Source: CAZKCI01 sp964584165 (GTDB lineage Bacteria; Auribacterota; Erginobacteria; Erginobacterales; CAZKCI01). From it: a DNA stretch of 64,000 bases. Numbering within the stretch: position 1 is the stretch's first letter; each line of letters begins with the position of its first letter. The position numbers and the translations under genes are program-made. The notes below the pieces were generated by a model. It saw nothing but the letters and a program-made list of their open reading frames with translations. It did no database searches and was not told the origin of the DNA. The stretch is from contig CAZOYW010000009.1 of the NCBI GenBank assembly GCA_964584165.1, positions 27,854-91,853 of the forward strand. The letters are read 5' to 3'. Shown here one piece after another: positions 26,710 through 35,568 of the stretch.

Positions 26710-27633
26710 TTATTCTTCGGAACATTTGTCTTCATGCCACTCCAACTCTGTTCGCCAGACCTTGCAGTGATATGTACAAACCTCGGGATTGCACATGTTC
26801 CAAACCCTGATCGTTCCACTCGACTCAGAAAGCAAAAATCTTAAATATACATACCGCCGATATCCCGGATTTGCCGTCAGATCCAAGCCGGTAGTCTGCT
26901 CCGTACTCACCGATTCGCCATTATGCGCTCCGATCTTTCCTTCTATAACCGATACCAATTGATTTCTTACCCCCCCGCCCACGGAGAGATCAATTGTATT
27001 TTCATGCACAATGCGGCTGGTATATTGTAATTGAGCCGGACAAGGGCGTCCACCCTTTTCTATGTCGCAGCAGTTATTGATGATGCTATATCCCGTATCT
27101 CCTATCCCGAATGGCCCCATAACCGGTTCGTCGACGAACTCGTAATCGGGATAGACGTGGACCATGCAATTGGCCTGTCTGACGGGGGTCCAAGCTCCAC
27201 CAGGACAGCGCGCATACAAGATCGCCTCTATGGTCTGCTCTCCCAAGGCGGTGGCAATAAATGGGGCAGTCTCACCGGTGATCCCTAACCCCGGCCAGGA
27301 TACGTAATAGTCCGGAGCTCCGGACACGACGGCCGCATCCAGCCGACAGATGCAATTGATCCCCATCGAGGACGGAGAAGCCATGATCGCCAGCGAGCTC
27401 CCCTGAGCCGGATCGCATGGAGGGGTGGGTACGGCCGGAGGTGTGGCCTCGCTGGGGGGCGTAGGCGGGGGCGGAGGGGGGGACTCCTCCGGCGTGGCGA
27501 TTTCGACCGGCGTCGGCTCGCCGGTCATCCCGCTCTGGCCGAATGCCATCGGCAACCCGGCCACCGCCAGGCCGACGAGCTCGGTCAGGGCCAGCGCGCA
27601 AGAGCCGGGCCATCCCGTCCTTTTCGTTTTCAT
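26710..27633 (-). CDS. Secreted hypothetical protein with Pro-rich linker and Cys-rich beta domain
   Basis: A 307-residue protein. Residues 1-33 are a signal peptide (MKTKRTGWPGSCALALTELV, then GLAVAGLPMAFGQ). Residues about 37-75 are a Pro/Thr linker (ESPPPPPPTPPSE). The rest has 11 Cys, including INNCCDIE and the paired CNPEVCTYHC near the end, which suits disulphides outside the cytoplasm. A central amphipathic Thr/Ser-rich stretch (NTIDLSVGGGVRNQLVSVIE, then SVSTEQTTGLDL) faintly recalls the membrane-inserting loops of aerolysin/MTX-type pore formers, but I cannot assign it. First gene of the lower-GC minus-strand set, divergent from the DUF362 gene. Confidence 0.7.
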   Translation of the reverse strand: MKTKRTGWPGSCALALTELVGLAVAGLPMAFGQSGMTGEPTPVEIATPEESPPPPPPTPPSEATPPAVPTPPCDPAQGSSLAIMASPSSMGINCICRLDAAVVSGAPDYYVSWPGLGITGETAPFIATALGEQTIEAILYARCPGGAWTPVRQANCMVHVYPDYEFVDEPVMGPFGIGDTGYSIINNCCDIEKGGRPCPAQLQYTSRIVHENTIDLSVGGGVRNQLVSVIEGKIGAHNGESVSTEQTTGLDLTANPGYRRYVYLRFLLSESSGTIRVWNMCNPEVCTYHCKVWRTELEWHEDKCSEE

Positions 27634-27635
27634 GG

Positions 27636-27672
27636 GTCCTATCGGTCCTATCCGTCCTATCCGTCCTATAGT
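27636..27672. repeat. Short TCCTAT tandem repeat
   Basis: Four to five copies of an 8-10 base unit (ggtcctatcc) lie just upstream of the gene at 26710-27633. A related run occurs at 53405-53450. Confidence 0.7.
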
Positions 27673-27756
27673 TTGCGCTCCTACTTATAAGGATGGATCT
27701 CGGCCGCTTTTTCTTGCAAAATCTTTTGATTTTTCTGCGCCCACCTTCGGAAAGCC

Positions 27757-28875
27757 ATGAACGCCGTCAGCATCGTCAGAACCGGCCCGGATCTGCGCGA
27801 GAGCCTTTCCCGCGCCCTCGACCTGATCGGGGGCCTCCGCCGCTTCGTCTCCCCCGGCGACCGGGTCCTGATCAAACCCAACCTCAACGGGGCCGAGGGC
27901 TGCACCGACCGCGCTCTCGCCGAAGCCCTGATCCTCCTCCTCAAGGACCTCTCGCCCCGGCGGATCTTCATCGCCGAATCGACCTACGGCGACGCCAACG
28001 TCACCCGGTCCTGTTTCCGGAAAACCGGCTTCGCCGAGCTTGCCGCGAAACACGGGATCGACCTGGTCAACCTGAATGAGTCGGAAGCGGTCGAGGTCCC
28101 CGTCCGCCGGCCCCTGGTCGCCGAGAAGATCCGGATCGCCCGCGAGGTCTTCGAGGCCGACGCGATCCTTAACCTCCCGGTGATGAAGGTCCACTACGCC
28201 ACCGGCGTCACGCTGGCCATGAAGAACCTGAAGGGCTTCCTGGTGCGGGACGAGAAGAAGCGCTGCCACGAGATCGGGCTGGACAAGGCGATCGTGGACC
28301 TGAACAACACCTTGAAGACGCGCCTCAACCTCATCGACGCCACGACCGTGATGGAAAAAATGGGGCCCCGGGGCGGAGACGTCTTCCGCCTGAACCTCCT
28401 CCTCGCCGGCGCGGGGATCGCCGAGACCGATTGGACGGGAATGCGGGTCATGGGCTTCGGCCTCGACGAGGTCGCCCACGTCAAGCTCTTCGTCGAGATG
28501 AACGGGATCGACCTTGGCGCGGCGCGCGTGGTGGGGGAGCCGATCGAGAGCGTGAGACGCCCCTTCGCCCGGGCCAGGCTGGAGCGGATCGTTCCGGAGC
28601 GCTGCCGCATCGTCAGCCGGAACGCCTGCAGCGCCTGCGAAAACGCCTTCATCCTCTCCTGCCGGATGCTGGAGGGGGAGCTTACCCGGGACCTGAGCGC
28701 CTACCTCGGTTCGGCGGTGACGCCCGAGGAGGTTCCGGAAGAAATCCGTCTCGCCTTCGGCAACTGCGTCCCCAAGGATTTCCCCTGCGACCTCCGCATC
28801 CCGGGCTGCCCGCCGTATCCCTTCACGCTCAAAGGGTTGCTCAAGGACCATCTCCGGCGCAAGCCGGTTCCATGA
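27757..28875 (+). CDS. DUF362 domain protein
   Basis: The 372 residues match DUF362 (FeS-associated, often beside ferredoxins): PGDRVLIKPNLNG, RIFIAESTYGDANVTRSCF, DLVNLNESEAVEVPV, ADAILNLPVMKVHYATGVT and MKNLKGFL. The last third holds seven Cys, including NACSACENAFILSC and FGNCVPKDFPCDLRIPGCPP, which could bind one or more FeS clusters although the spacing is not classical ferredoxin. Physiological role is unknown for the family. The start is the ATG at 27757. The stop TGA lies inside a GCCGGTTC/GAACCGGC palindrome, so the last few residues (RRKPVP) are repeat-derived. Confidence 0.83.
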   Translation: MNAVSIVRTGPDLRESLSRALDLIGGLRRFVSPGDRVLIKPNLNGAEGCTDRALAEALILLLKDLSPRRIFIAESTYGDANVTRSCFRKTGFAELAAKHGIDLVNLNESEAVEVPVRRPLVAEKIRIAREVFEADAILNLPVMKVHYATGVTLAMKNLKGFLVRDEKKRCHEIGLDKAIVDLNNTLKTRLNLIDATTVMEKMGPRGGDVFRLNLLLAGAGIAETDWTGMRVMGFGLDEVAHVKLFVEMNGIDLGAARVVGEPIESVRRPFARARLERIVPERCRIVSRNACSACENAFILSCRMLEGELTRDLSAYLGSAVTPEEVPEEIRLAFGNCVPKDFPCDLRIPGCPPYPFTLKGLLKDHLRRKPVP

Positions 28876-28952
28876 ACCGGCGGCCGTTGTAGGCCGGTTC
28901 TGGGAACCGGCGGCCGGGCCCAGGCGCGCCCGGACACAGTCCGGGCCTACAG
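28862..28952. repeat. Two GCCGGTTC/GAACCGGC palindromes and a GCCCGGACacagTCCGGGC hairpin
   Basis: Copies of the same family as the 14501 array, including its tail unit. The first copy provides the stop codon of the DUF362 gene. Confidence 0.9.
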
Positions 28953-29004
28953 CCGGAGGCAATCCGCTGAGATTCGCGAGATTCGCGGTTGAATTATAGG
29001 CCGG

Positions 29005-29033
29005 TTCCCTGCTTTCGCTTTTCGCGATATACT
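29005..29033 (+). promoter_or_regulatory. Possible promoter of the diaminopropionate ammonia-lyase gene
   Basis: TATACT at 29028-29033 is a good -10 element, with a weak TTCCCT -35 at 29005-29010 (17-bp spacing). GAAAGGAG follows before the ATG at 29072. Confidence 0.45.
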
Positions 29034-29071
29034 ATGCGAGCGACCACAACCCCGAAAGGAGAAGAGCGATC

Positions 29072-30334
29072 ATGGGCTTGATGGACCTGGTGACGAAGAA
29101 GAGGCCGTTGGAGTGGATCCACAACCCCCGCATCCGCCTCGGCCAGCGACCCCCGCGGATCGACGAGATCCTACCCCGGGACATCTCCCGGCTGACCCGG
29201 TCCTTCCACCGGCAGATCCCCGGCTACATGGTCAGCCCCCTGAAGTCCCTCTCCTCACTCGCCTCCATGCTCGGCCTGGGCGGGATCTGGGTCAAGGATG
29301 AGTCGCTCCGGCTGGCCCTCAACTCCTTCAAGGTTCTCGGGGGGTCGTTCGCCATCTATCGCTACCTCCAGCACCGCCTCAAGATGGACCACCTCGAGGT
29401 CCCCTTCCGGGAGCTGACCTCGCCCCAGACGAAGAAGAAGCTCGGCGAGATCACCTTCGCCGCCGCCACCGACGGCAACCACGGCCGGGGGGTGGCCTGG
29501 GCCGCGGCCAAGCTCGGCCACAAGTCGATGATCTACGTCCACGAAGGCACCTCGGCCGCCCGGATCAAGGCGATCGAGGATTACGGGGCCGAGGTCACGA
29601 TCATCCGGGGCACCTACGACGACGCTGTCCGCCAGGTCAACAAGGACGCGGCGGAGAAGGGCTGGGTGGTGATCTCCGACACCTCCTGGGAGGGCTACGA
29701 GGAGATCCCGGCCTGGGTCATGCAGGGCTACACCACCATGTTCTCGGAGGCCCAGGAGCAGCTCGCCGCCCAGGGGATCGTCAAGCCCACCCACATCTTC
29801 GTCCAGGCCGGCGTGGGGGCGCTCGCCGCCTCGACGATCGGCTTCTACCGCCAGCTCTTCGGCCCTGACGCCCCGATGTCGGTGGTGGTCGAGCCGGACC
29901 AGGCGGCCTGCCTCTTCGAGTCGGCCCGGGTCAACGACGGCCTCCCCCACAACTTCCCGGGCAAGCTCAACACGATCATGGCGGGGCTCGCCTGCGGCGA
30001 CCCTTCCCCCCTGGCCTGGACGATCCTCCGGGACTGGACCGACGTCTTCATCTCCTGCCCCGACTACGTCGCGGCCAAGGGGATGCGCGTATACGGCGTT
30101 CCCCTCAAGGGAGACCCGGTGGTCATCTCCGGGGAGTCGGGCTCGGTCACCTTGGGGGCCCTGATGTTCATCCTGGAGCGGGAGGGGGTCAAGACACTGA
30201 AGAACCTCCTCAAGCTCGGACCGGACTCCCAAATCCTCCTCCTCAATACCGAAGGGAACACCGACCCCGATCATTTCCGCCGCGTGGTCTGGGAGGGCGA
30301 GTTCGCCGTCCCCGAAGAGTACCGCGAGGAATAA
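29072..30334 (+). CDS. dpaL: Diaminopropionate ammonia-lyase (PLP fold type II)
   Basis: The 420-residue protein fits the DpaL/YgeX family, which converts 2,3-diaminopropionate to pyruvate and two ammonia. Key regions: IWVKDESLRLALNSFKVLGG with the Schiff-base Lys in NSFK, AAATDGNHGRGVAWAA, a Gly-rich phosphate cup (FVQAGVGALAAST) and VISGESGSVTLGALMF. Length agrees with E. coli YgeX (~400). The ATG has GAAAGGAGAAGAG upstream. In gut bacteria this enzyme is part of an anaerobic purine (uric acid) breakdown cluster; an NCS2 nucleobase permease two genes downstream makes a similar setting here possible. A related threonine-deaminase-type activity cannot be excluded. Confidence 0.87.
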   Translation: MGLMDLVTKKRPLEWIHNPRIRLGQRPPRIDEILPRDISRLTRSFHRQIPGYMVSPLKSLSSLASMLGLGGIWVKDESLRLALNSFKVLGGSFAIYRYLQHRLKMDHLEVPFRELTSPQTKKKLGEITFAAATDGNHGRGVAWAAAKLGHKSMIYVHEGTSAARIKAIEDYGAEVTIIRGTYDDAVRQVNKDAAEKGWVVISDTSWEGYEEIPAWVMQGYTTMFSEAQEQLAAQGIVKPTHIFVQAGVGALAASTIGFYRQLFGPDAPMSVVVEPDQAACLFESARVNDGLPHNFPGKLNTIMAGLACGDPSPLAWTILRDWTDVFISCPDYVAAKGMRVYGVPLKGDPVVISGESGSVTLGALMFILEREGVKTLKNLLKLGPDSQILLLNTEGNTDPDHFRRVVWEGEFAVPEEYREE

Positions 30335-30348
30335 AAGCCATGAGACCA

Positions 30349-30403
30349 GGAGGGACGGGGTTTAATTGTTAAGTTGAACTTAACAATTAAACCGCGTCCC
30401 TCC
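30349..30403. repeat. 27-bp-arm palindrome bounded by GGAGGGACG
   Basis: Arms 30349-30375 and 30377-30403 differ at a single position and have a 1-base loop; the inner sequence is TTTAATTGTTAAGTT. Its ends (GGAGGGACG...CGTCCCTCC) are the same as those of the palindrome at 35501-35564. Confidence 0.9.
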
Positions 30404-30411
30404 TCCCGCTT

Positions 30412-31350
30412 GTGAAGACGACGGTCATTGCGGTGACCTCGGCGATCGCGGTCGCGATCCTCATGCTCGCCGGCGGACGGATCATCCGCTCGCGGGAGGG
30501 GCCCGGCCTCGATCTCCGGGCCTACGACTACCGGGACACGCAGCGGATCGTCAACCTGACCGCCCGGGCGGCGGCGCTGGTGGAGAAGGAGGGGGCGAAG
30601 GCCTTCGCGGCCTTCCGGGAGAACGCCGACGAGTGGACGCTGGGCGACCACTCCTACCTCTACGTCTACGGCCGCGACGGCGTCAACCTCTTCCACGGCG
30701 GCTACCCGTCCTTCGTCAACCGGAACCTGATCGACTTCACCGATCCGCTGGGGAGAAAGGTCATGCGGCTGATCATCGACCAACTGGACCGGCACCGGGA
30801 GGCGAACCCGCACGGATGGGTCCACTACCTCTGGGTGCCGCCGGGCTCGCTCGACGGCGCCTGGAAGGCGTCCTGCAACTTCCCGGCCACGCTCCCCGAC
30901 GGCCGCGCCGTCATCGTCGGAAGCGGCCTCGAAGGCGCGCTCCCCGAGCGGGAGTTCTACCGGATCGTCGTGGACGAGGCGGCCGATCTCCTGGCGGCAA
31001 AGGGGCGGGCCGCCCTGGACGAGATCAGGGACCCGCGCGGCCCCTTCAGCCTCCACGACCGGGGGGTATTCGTCCTCGAAAGCTCCGGCGGCGCCCTCAT
31101 CGATCCCGGCCTGAACTTGAGCGAACCCCGTAACTTCTTCGATTACCGCGACTTCAGCGGGCGCCAGCCCCTGCGGGAGCTCGAAGCTAAGCTCGATGAC
31201 GCCAACGGGGCCTGGGTGATCATGCTCAGCCCGGAGGCGGCCGGGAAGAAGCCGGTCAAGAAGGGGATCTATGCGCGGAGAGCGACGATGGACGGGGCGA
31301 AGGTGATCGTGGGGGCGATCTGCCCGCTCCCCCGCCCCGCCTGGATGTGA
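30412..31350 (+). CDS. Membrane-anchored or secreted Cache-domain protein
   Basis: The 312 residues begin with one hydrophobic segment (VIAVTSAIAVAILMLAGGRI), then a Cache-type sensory fold: KAFAAFRENADEWTLGDHSY, LYVYGRDGVNLFHGGYPSFV and RNLIDFTDPLGRKVM, and a second half (GVFVLESSGGALIDPG...). Cache domains bind small ligands outside the cell, but there is no kinase, cyclase or chemotaxis domain attached. The start is a GTG at 30412, only eight bases after the palindrome and without a clear ribosome-binding site; an internal start is possible. Its stop overlaps the start of the permease gene (GTGA), so it may act as a ligand-binding partner for the transporter (inference). Confidence 0.75.
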   Translation: MKTTVIAVTSAIAVAILMLAGGRIIRSREGPGLDLRAYDYRDTQRIVNLTARAAALVEKEGAKAFAAFRENADEWTLGDHSYLYVYGRDGVNLFHGGYPSFVNRNLIDFTDPLGRKVMRLIIDQLDRHREANPHGWVHYLWVPPGSLDGAWKASCNFPATLPDGRAVIVGSGLEGALPEREFYRIVVDEAADLLAAKGRAALDEIRDPRGPFSLHDRGVFVLESSGGALIDPGLNLSEPRNFFDYRDFSGRQPLRELEAKLDDANGAWVIMLSPEAAGKKPVKKGIYARRATMDGAKVIVGAICPLPRPAWM

Positions 31351-32690
31351 CCATGGACGATAAGCGGAAGATCATCTACGGTCTGAACGAGGTCCCCCCC
31401 TTCAAGGACCTCCTCCTCCTCTCCATCCAGCAGATGCTTCTCCTCTTCGCCGCCGCCACGCTCCCGGCGATGCTGGTGCGGGAGATGGGCGGATCGATCG
31501 AGGAGGCCTCCTCGATGACCGCCCTGACCATGATCGCCGCCGGCGTGGGCTCGGTCATCCAGGCCACGCGCACCCGCTTCATGGGCTCCGGTTACCTCTG
31601 CCCCAACGTCTGCGGCCCGTCCTATTTCGCCGCCTCCCTCCAGGCCGCCTGGGTCGGGGGGCTGCCCCTGATGCGGGGGATGACCTTCTTCGCCGGGATC
31701 GTCGAGATGGCCCTGGCCAAGGCGATCAACCGCCTCCGCTTCCTCTTCCCGCCCATCGTCACGGGGCTCGCGGTGGCGATGGTCGGGATCAGCATCATCC
31801 CGGTCTCCGTGGCCAATTTTTTCGGCACCCGCTACGCCGGCGACTTTTTCGGCTGGGAGGACGCGGCGGTGGGGGCGGCCGCCCTCGCCGTCATGGTCGC
31901 CGCCAACATCTGGGGGAAGGGACCGATCAAGATGTACTGCCTCCTGGAGGGGGTGGTGGTCGGCTGGATCCTCGCCCTCTGGATCCAGCCCGACGCCCTC
32001 GACAGCTTAAGGCGCGTGGCCCACGAGCCCTGGGTCGCCTTCCCCGTCCACAGCCTCGACCAGGTGAAGATGACCTTCTCCCCGCGCCTGGTCGCGCCCT
32101 TCCTGATCATCGGCGTCTGCGGCTCGCTCAAGTCCTTCGGAAACCTGATCGCCGCCCAGAAGATTTCCGAGCCGGAGCTCACGGAGCTGAAGATGGAGCC
32201 GCTGGCCAAGGGGCTCATGGCCGACGGCTTCACCACCGTGATGGCCGGGGCGATGGGCGCGATGGCGGTGGACACCTCGTCGAGCAACGTGGGGTTGGCC
32301 GCGGCCACCCGGGCGGTGAGCCGCTCGATCGCGGTCGTCGCCGGGATCATCTTCACGGTCTTGGGCTTCTCGCCCAAGATCTCGATGGCCATCTCGCTCG
32401 TCCCCTCCCCCGTGGTCGGGGCCTCCCTGGTTTTCGCGGTCTCCTTCATGATCTGCACGGGGCTCGAAGAGATGCTCTCGGTTCCCTTCGACCAGCGCAA
32501 GACCTTCGCGGTGGGGATCTCGCTCATCCTCGGACTGGGGACGGGGATGGTCCCCGGCGTCTTCGAGCGGATGCCCGGCGCCCTCCAGGTCTTCTTCGCC
32601 GACCCCCTCTCCTCGACCACGGTGCTGGTGATCATCCTTTACCAGCTTTTCCATCTCGGCGCGCGCGAAGGAACGCGCAAGACCGAATAG
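31347..32690 (+). CDS. NCS2-family nucleobase/xanthine-uracil permease
   Basis: The 447 residues are strongly hydrophobic with about 12-14 helices. The NCS2 (UraA/XanQ) family features are visible: GLNEVPPFKDLLLLSIQQML at the N-terminus, GSGYLCPNVCGPSYFAA in the first repeat, and the second-repeat region KGLMADGFTTVMAGAMGAMA followed by SSNVGLAAATRAVSR, which corresponds to the substrate loop. The substrate is probably a purine or pyrimidine base taken up with H+. It starts at GTG 31347, overlapping the Cache-protein stop, or ATG 31353. Coupling to the Cache protein and nearness to DpaL suggest a purine or ureide uptake and breakdown unit. Confidence 0.88.
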   Translation: MTMDDKRKIIYGLNEVPPFKDLLLLSIQQMLLLFAAATLPAMLVREMGGSIEEASSMTALTMIAAGVGSVIQATRTRFMGSGYLCPNVCGPSYFAASLQAAWVGGLPLMRGMTFFAGIVEMALAKAINRLRFLFPPIVTGLAVAMVGISIIPVSVANFFGTRYAGDFFGWEDAAVGAAALAVMVAANIWGKGPIKMYCLLEGVVVGWILALWIQPDALDSLRRVAHEPWVAFPVHSLDQVKMTFSPRLVAPFLIIGVCGSLKSFGNLIAAQKISEPELTELKMEPLAKGLMADGFTTVMAGAMGAMAVDTSSSNVGLAAATRAVSRSIAVVAGIIFTVLGFSPKISMAISLVPSPVVGASLVFAVSFMICTGLEEMLSVPFDQRKTFAVGISLILGLGTGMVPGVFERMPGALQVFFADPLSSTTVLVIILYQLFHLGAREGTRKTE

Positions 32691-32722
32691 GATCCGCGTT
32701 CTCACTCCCAGGAGGTGAAACC

Positions 32723-35488
32723 ATGAAATGGCTGGTTGTCGCCGTCGCGGTCTTCCTGGTGGTTTTTCCCGCCTCTCTCCCCGCCCAAGTCATGGAACTC
32801 ACCTATTCGACCTACCTGGGAGGAAACGCTTGGGAGAACGCCTGCAAGGTGGCCCTGGGCCCGGACCGGGCGATGTACATCACCGGCACCACGCAGTCCA
32901 CGGACTTTCCCACGCTCAACCCCTACCAGGGCAGCGTCCCCGGCGGTATTGACGCCTATGTCGGCAAGCTTTCCTCCGACGGGACCGCTCTCCTCTATTC
33001 CACCTACCTGGGAGGGAGCGCCGCGGATTACGGAATGGCGCTGGCCGTTGACTCCCTAGGGCGTGCGGCCGTCACCGGTTACGGTGAATCGGACGATTTT
33101 CCCACGGTCAACCCCTACCAGGCGGCCCGGGCCGGGATGGAGGACCTCTTCGTCTCTCTCTTCTCCTCTTCCGGATCGGCGCTTGTATGCTCGACCTACG
33201 TCGGGGGAGAATCCAACGACCGCGGACAGGCCATCGTCTTCGACTCCCTCGGCCGGGCCCTGGTGGCGGGAAGAACCAGTTCCAACGGATATCCCACCGC
33301 CAACCCATACCAAGCAAGCCGCGGCAGCTCCGGCGACTATATCAACAACGTGGCGCTGACCAAGATCTCTGCGAGCGGCTCTGCTCTTGTCTTTTCCACC
33401 TACCTGGGGGGAGACGGGAGCAGCGACGCTTGGGCCGTCGCTTTAGATTCGGCGGACGCCCTGTATCTCACCGGGATGACCGCCGCGCCCGATTTCCCCA
33501 CGCTGAACCCCTATCAGGCGAGCTTGGCTTCTCCCTCGTACGGGGACATTTTTCTGGCCAAACTCACTACCGACGCCTCGGCCCTGCTTTTTTCGACCTA
33601 CCTGGGAGGAAGCATCGAGGAGATCGCATACGACCTCGACTTCGACTCGGCAGGCCAGGCCTGCATCTTCGGCAACACCTTTTCGCTCGACTTCCCGACT
33701 CTCAACCCCTACCAGGCCTCCAACGGCGGAGCGGAATGGATCGAGGATGCGATCCTGGCCAAATTCTCCACCTCCGGTTCCGCGCTCATCTATTCGACCT
33801 TCCTGGGAGGGGCTGACCATGACTATGGGAGGGGGCTCCGAATCGATTCCGAAGGGAGGGCCTTCGTCGCCGGCTGGACCCTTTCCTCCGATTTCCCGAC
33901 CCGGGACGGCTTCCAGCCCAGCCTCGCCTCGGCCGGGAAGGAAGACGCCTACCTTACGGTATTCGCTGCCTCGGGGAGCGCGGTCTCTTATTCGACCTAC
34001 TTCGGCGGGAGCCAGGTCGAATACGGCCTGGGCCTCCGGATCGGTTCCGGCAACGATGCTTATCTAGTCGGGCAAACGGAGTCGGACGACTTCCCGATCC
34101 AGAACCCCTGGCAGTCGAGCCGGGGTGGAAGCACTGACGCTTTTGTGTCCCGGATCAGCATCCGCGTGATGACGCCGACCCCGACGGCTACGCCGGTGTC
34201 CCCGACGCCAAGTGCCACTCCCAGTGCGACAGCGACGGCGACCTCCACGCCGTCCCCGACGCCGTCCCAGACCCCCACGCCGTCCCCGACGCCGACGGCG
34301 ACACCCTCTCCTTCCCGGACGCCGACGCCCGTCCCGACCGCGTCGCCGTCCCCATCGCCGACCGCCTCTCCGTCCCCCAGCCGAACCCCAACCGCCACTC
34401 CCTCTCCGTCCCCCAGCAAAACTCCGACCGCCACGCCTTCTCCGAGCCCGTCGCCAACCCCCACGCCGTCTCCTAGTCCGTCACCGTCGCCTAGCAAGAC
34501 TCCGACCGCCACGCCCTCTCCGAGCCCGTCGCCAACCCCCACGCCGTCTCCTAGTCCGTCACCGTCGCCCAGCCAGACTCCGACCGCCAAGCCCTCTCCG
34601 AGCCCTAGTGCCACGCCGTCTCCCCGTCCCTCGGCGACCGCCACGCCTCCGCCCACGGCTGCTCCCACGCCGACCCCCGCCCCGTCTTCCACCACCACTC
34701 CATCTCCGGAGCCGAGCCCGACCCGAACGCCCTCCGCGGCGCTTGAGTTCATTCTCGATTCCGGCGACTACGACGGCGACGGGACCTCCGACATCGGCAT
34801 CTTCCGTCCATCCGAGGGAAGATGGGCGATCCGTAACTTGACCTCGTCCTACTTCGGGGCGGCGACCGATTTCCCGGTCCCGGCCGACTACAACGGCGAC
34901 GGGACGGCGGATATGGGCATCTTCCGGGGGGACCAGGGGATGTGGTCGATCCGGAACCTGACGCGGGTCTATCTCGGGACCAGCACCGACGCCCTCGTCC
35001 CCGGGGACTATCGCGGAAACGGGACCGCCGAAGCCGGCATCTTCCGTCCTTCGGCGGGGATGTGGTCGATACGGAACACCACGCGCATCTACTTCGGGAA
35101 TTCCACCGACCGGGTGACACCGGGGGATTACAACGGGGACGGCAGGAAGGAAGCGGCGATCTTCCGCCCCTCCTCCATCCTCTGGTCGGTCTGGGGGGTG
35201 ACGCGCTTCTACTACGGCGCCGCTTCCGACGATCCCGTCCCCGGCGATTTCGACGGGAACGGGACCTGGGAAGGGGCGGTCTTCCGCGGATCGGCCGGGA
35301 TGTGGTCGGCGCGCGACGTCACCCGCGTCTATTTCGGCGGCAGTGCGGACGCTCCTCTGCCCGCGGATTACGACGGCGACGGCGGCGACGAGATCGGGAT
35401 CTTCCGCCCCGCGGCCGGAATGTGGTCCGTGCTGAACCTCACCCGCCTCTACTTCGGGGCGTCAAACGACATCCCGGTCACGAGATAA
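32723..35488 (+). CDS. Secreted SBBP beta-propeller protein with Thr/Pro linker and YFG repeats
   Basis: A 921-residue protein with AGGAGG upstream of the ATG. Residues 1-22 are a signal peptide (WLVVAVAVFLVVFPASLPAQ). Residues about 25-475 are eight to nine SBBP repeats (YSTYLGGxxxDxxxxxAxDSxGxAxVxGxTxSxDFPTxNPYQ), a propeller fold common in bacterial surface proteins. Next comes a ~190-residue low-complexity linker of TPSPSP/TATPSPS units, and residues about 675-921 are six 40-residue YFG repeats (DYDGDGTSDIGIFRPSEGRW, AIRNLTSSYFGAATDFPVP). No enzyme motif; a cell-surface or matrix role is inferred. It is 32 bp downstream of the permease gene, so it might be read from the same transcript. 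Confidence 0.9.
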   Translation: MKWLVVAVAVFLVVFPASLPAQVMELTYSTYLGGNAWENACKVALGPDRAMYITGTTQSTDFPTLNPYQGSVPGGIDAYVGKLSSDGTALLYSTYLGGSAADYGMALAVDSLGRAAVTGYGESDDFPTVNPYQAARAGMEDLFVSLFSSSGSALVCSTYVGGESNDRGQAIVFDSLGRALVAGRTSSNGYPTANPYQASRGSSGDYINNVALTKISASGSALVFSTYLGGDGSSDAWAVALDSADALYLTGMTAAPDFPTLNPYQASLASPSYGDIFLAKLTTDASALLFSTYLGGSIEEIAYDLDFDSAGQACIFGNTFSLDFPTLNPYQASNGGAEWIEDAILAKFSTSGSALIYSTFLGGADHDYGRGLRIDSEGRAFVAGWTLSSDFPTRDGFQPSLASAGKEDAYLTVFAASGSAVSYSTYFGGSQVEYGLGLRIGSGNDAYLVGQTESDDFPIQNPWQSSRGGSTDAFVSRISIRVMTPTPTATPVSPTPSATPSATATATSTPSPTPSQTPTPSPTPTATPSPSRTPTPVPTASPSPSPTASPSPSRTPTATPSPSPSKTPTATPSPSPSPTPTPSPSPSPSPSKTPTATPSPSPSPTPTPSPSPSPSPSQTPTAKPSPSPSATPSPRPSATATPPPTAAPTPTPAPSSTTTPSPEPSPTRTPSAALEFILDSGDYDGDGTSDIGIFRPSEGRWAIRNLTSSYFGAATDFPVPADYNGDGTADMGIFRGDQGMWSIRNLTRVYLGTSTDALVPGDYRGNGTAEAGIFRPSAGMWSIRNTTRIYFGNSTDRVTPGDYNGDGRKEAAIFRPSSILWSVWGVTRFYYGAASDDPVPGDFDGNGTWEGAVFRGSAGMWSARDVTRVYFGGSADAPLPADYDGDGGDEIGIFRPAAGMWSVLNLTRLYFGASNDIPVTR

Positions 35489-35500
35489 ACAAACCGGAGA

Positions 35501-35564
35501 AGCCGGAGGGACGGTGTCAACTTGTCAACTATCGAGTTGACAAGTTGACACCGTCCCTCCGGCT
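35501..35564. repeat. 30-bp perfect palindrome bounded by AGCCGGAGGGACGG
   Basis: Arms 35501-35530 and 35535-35564 are perfect inverse complements around the loop atcg; the inner part is TGTCAACTTGTCAACT. It sits between two convergent genes and could end both transcripts, and its termini match the 30349 palindrome. Confidence 0.95.
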
Positions 35565-35568
35565 TTGA

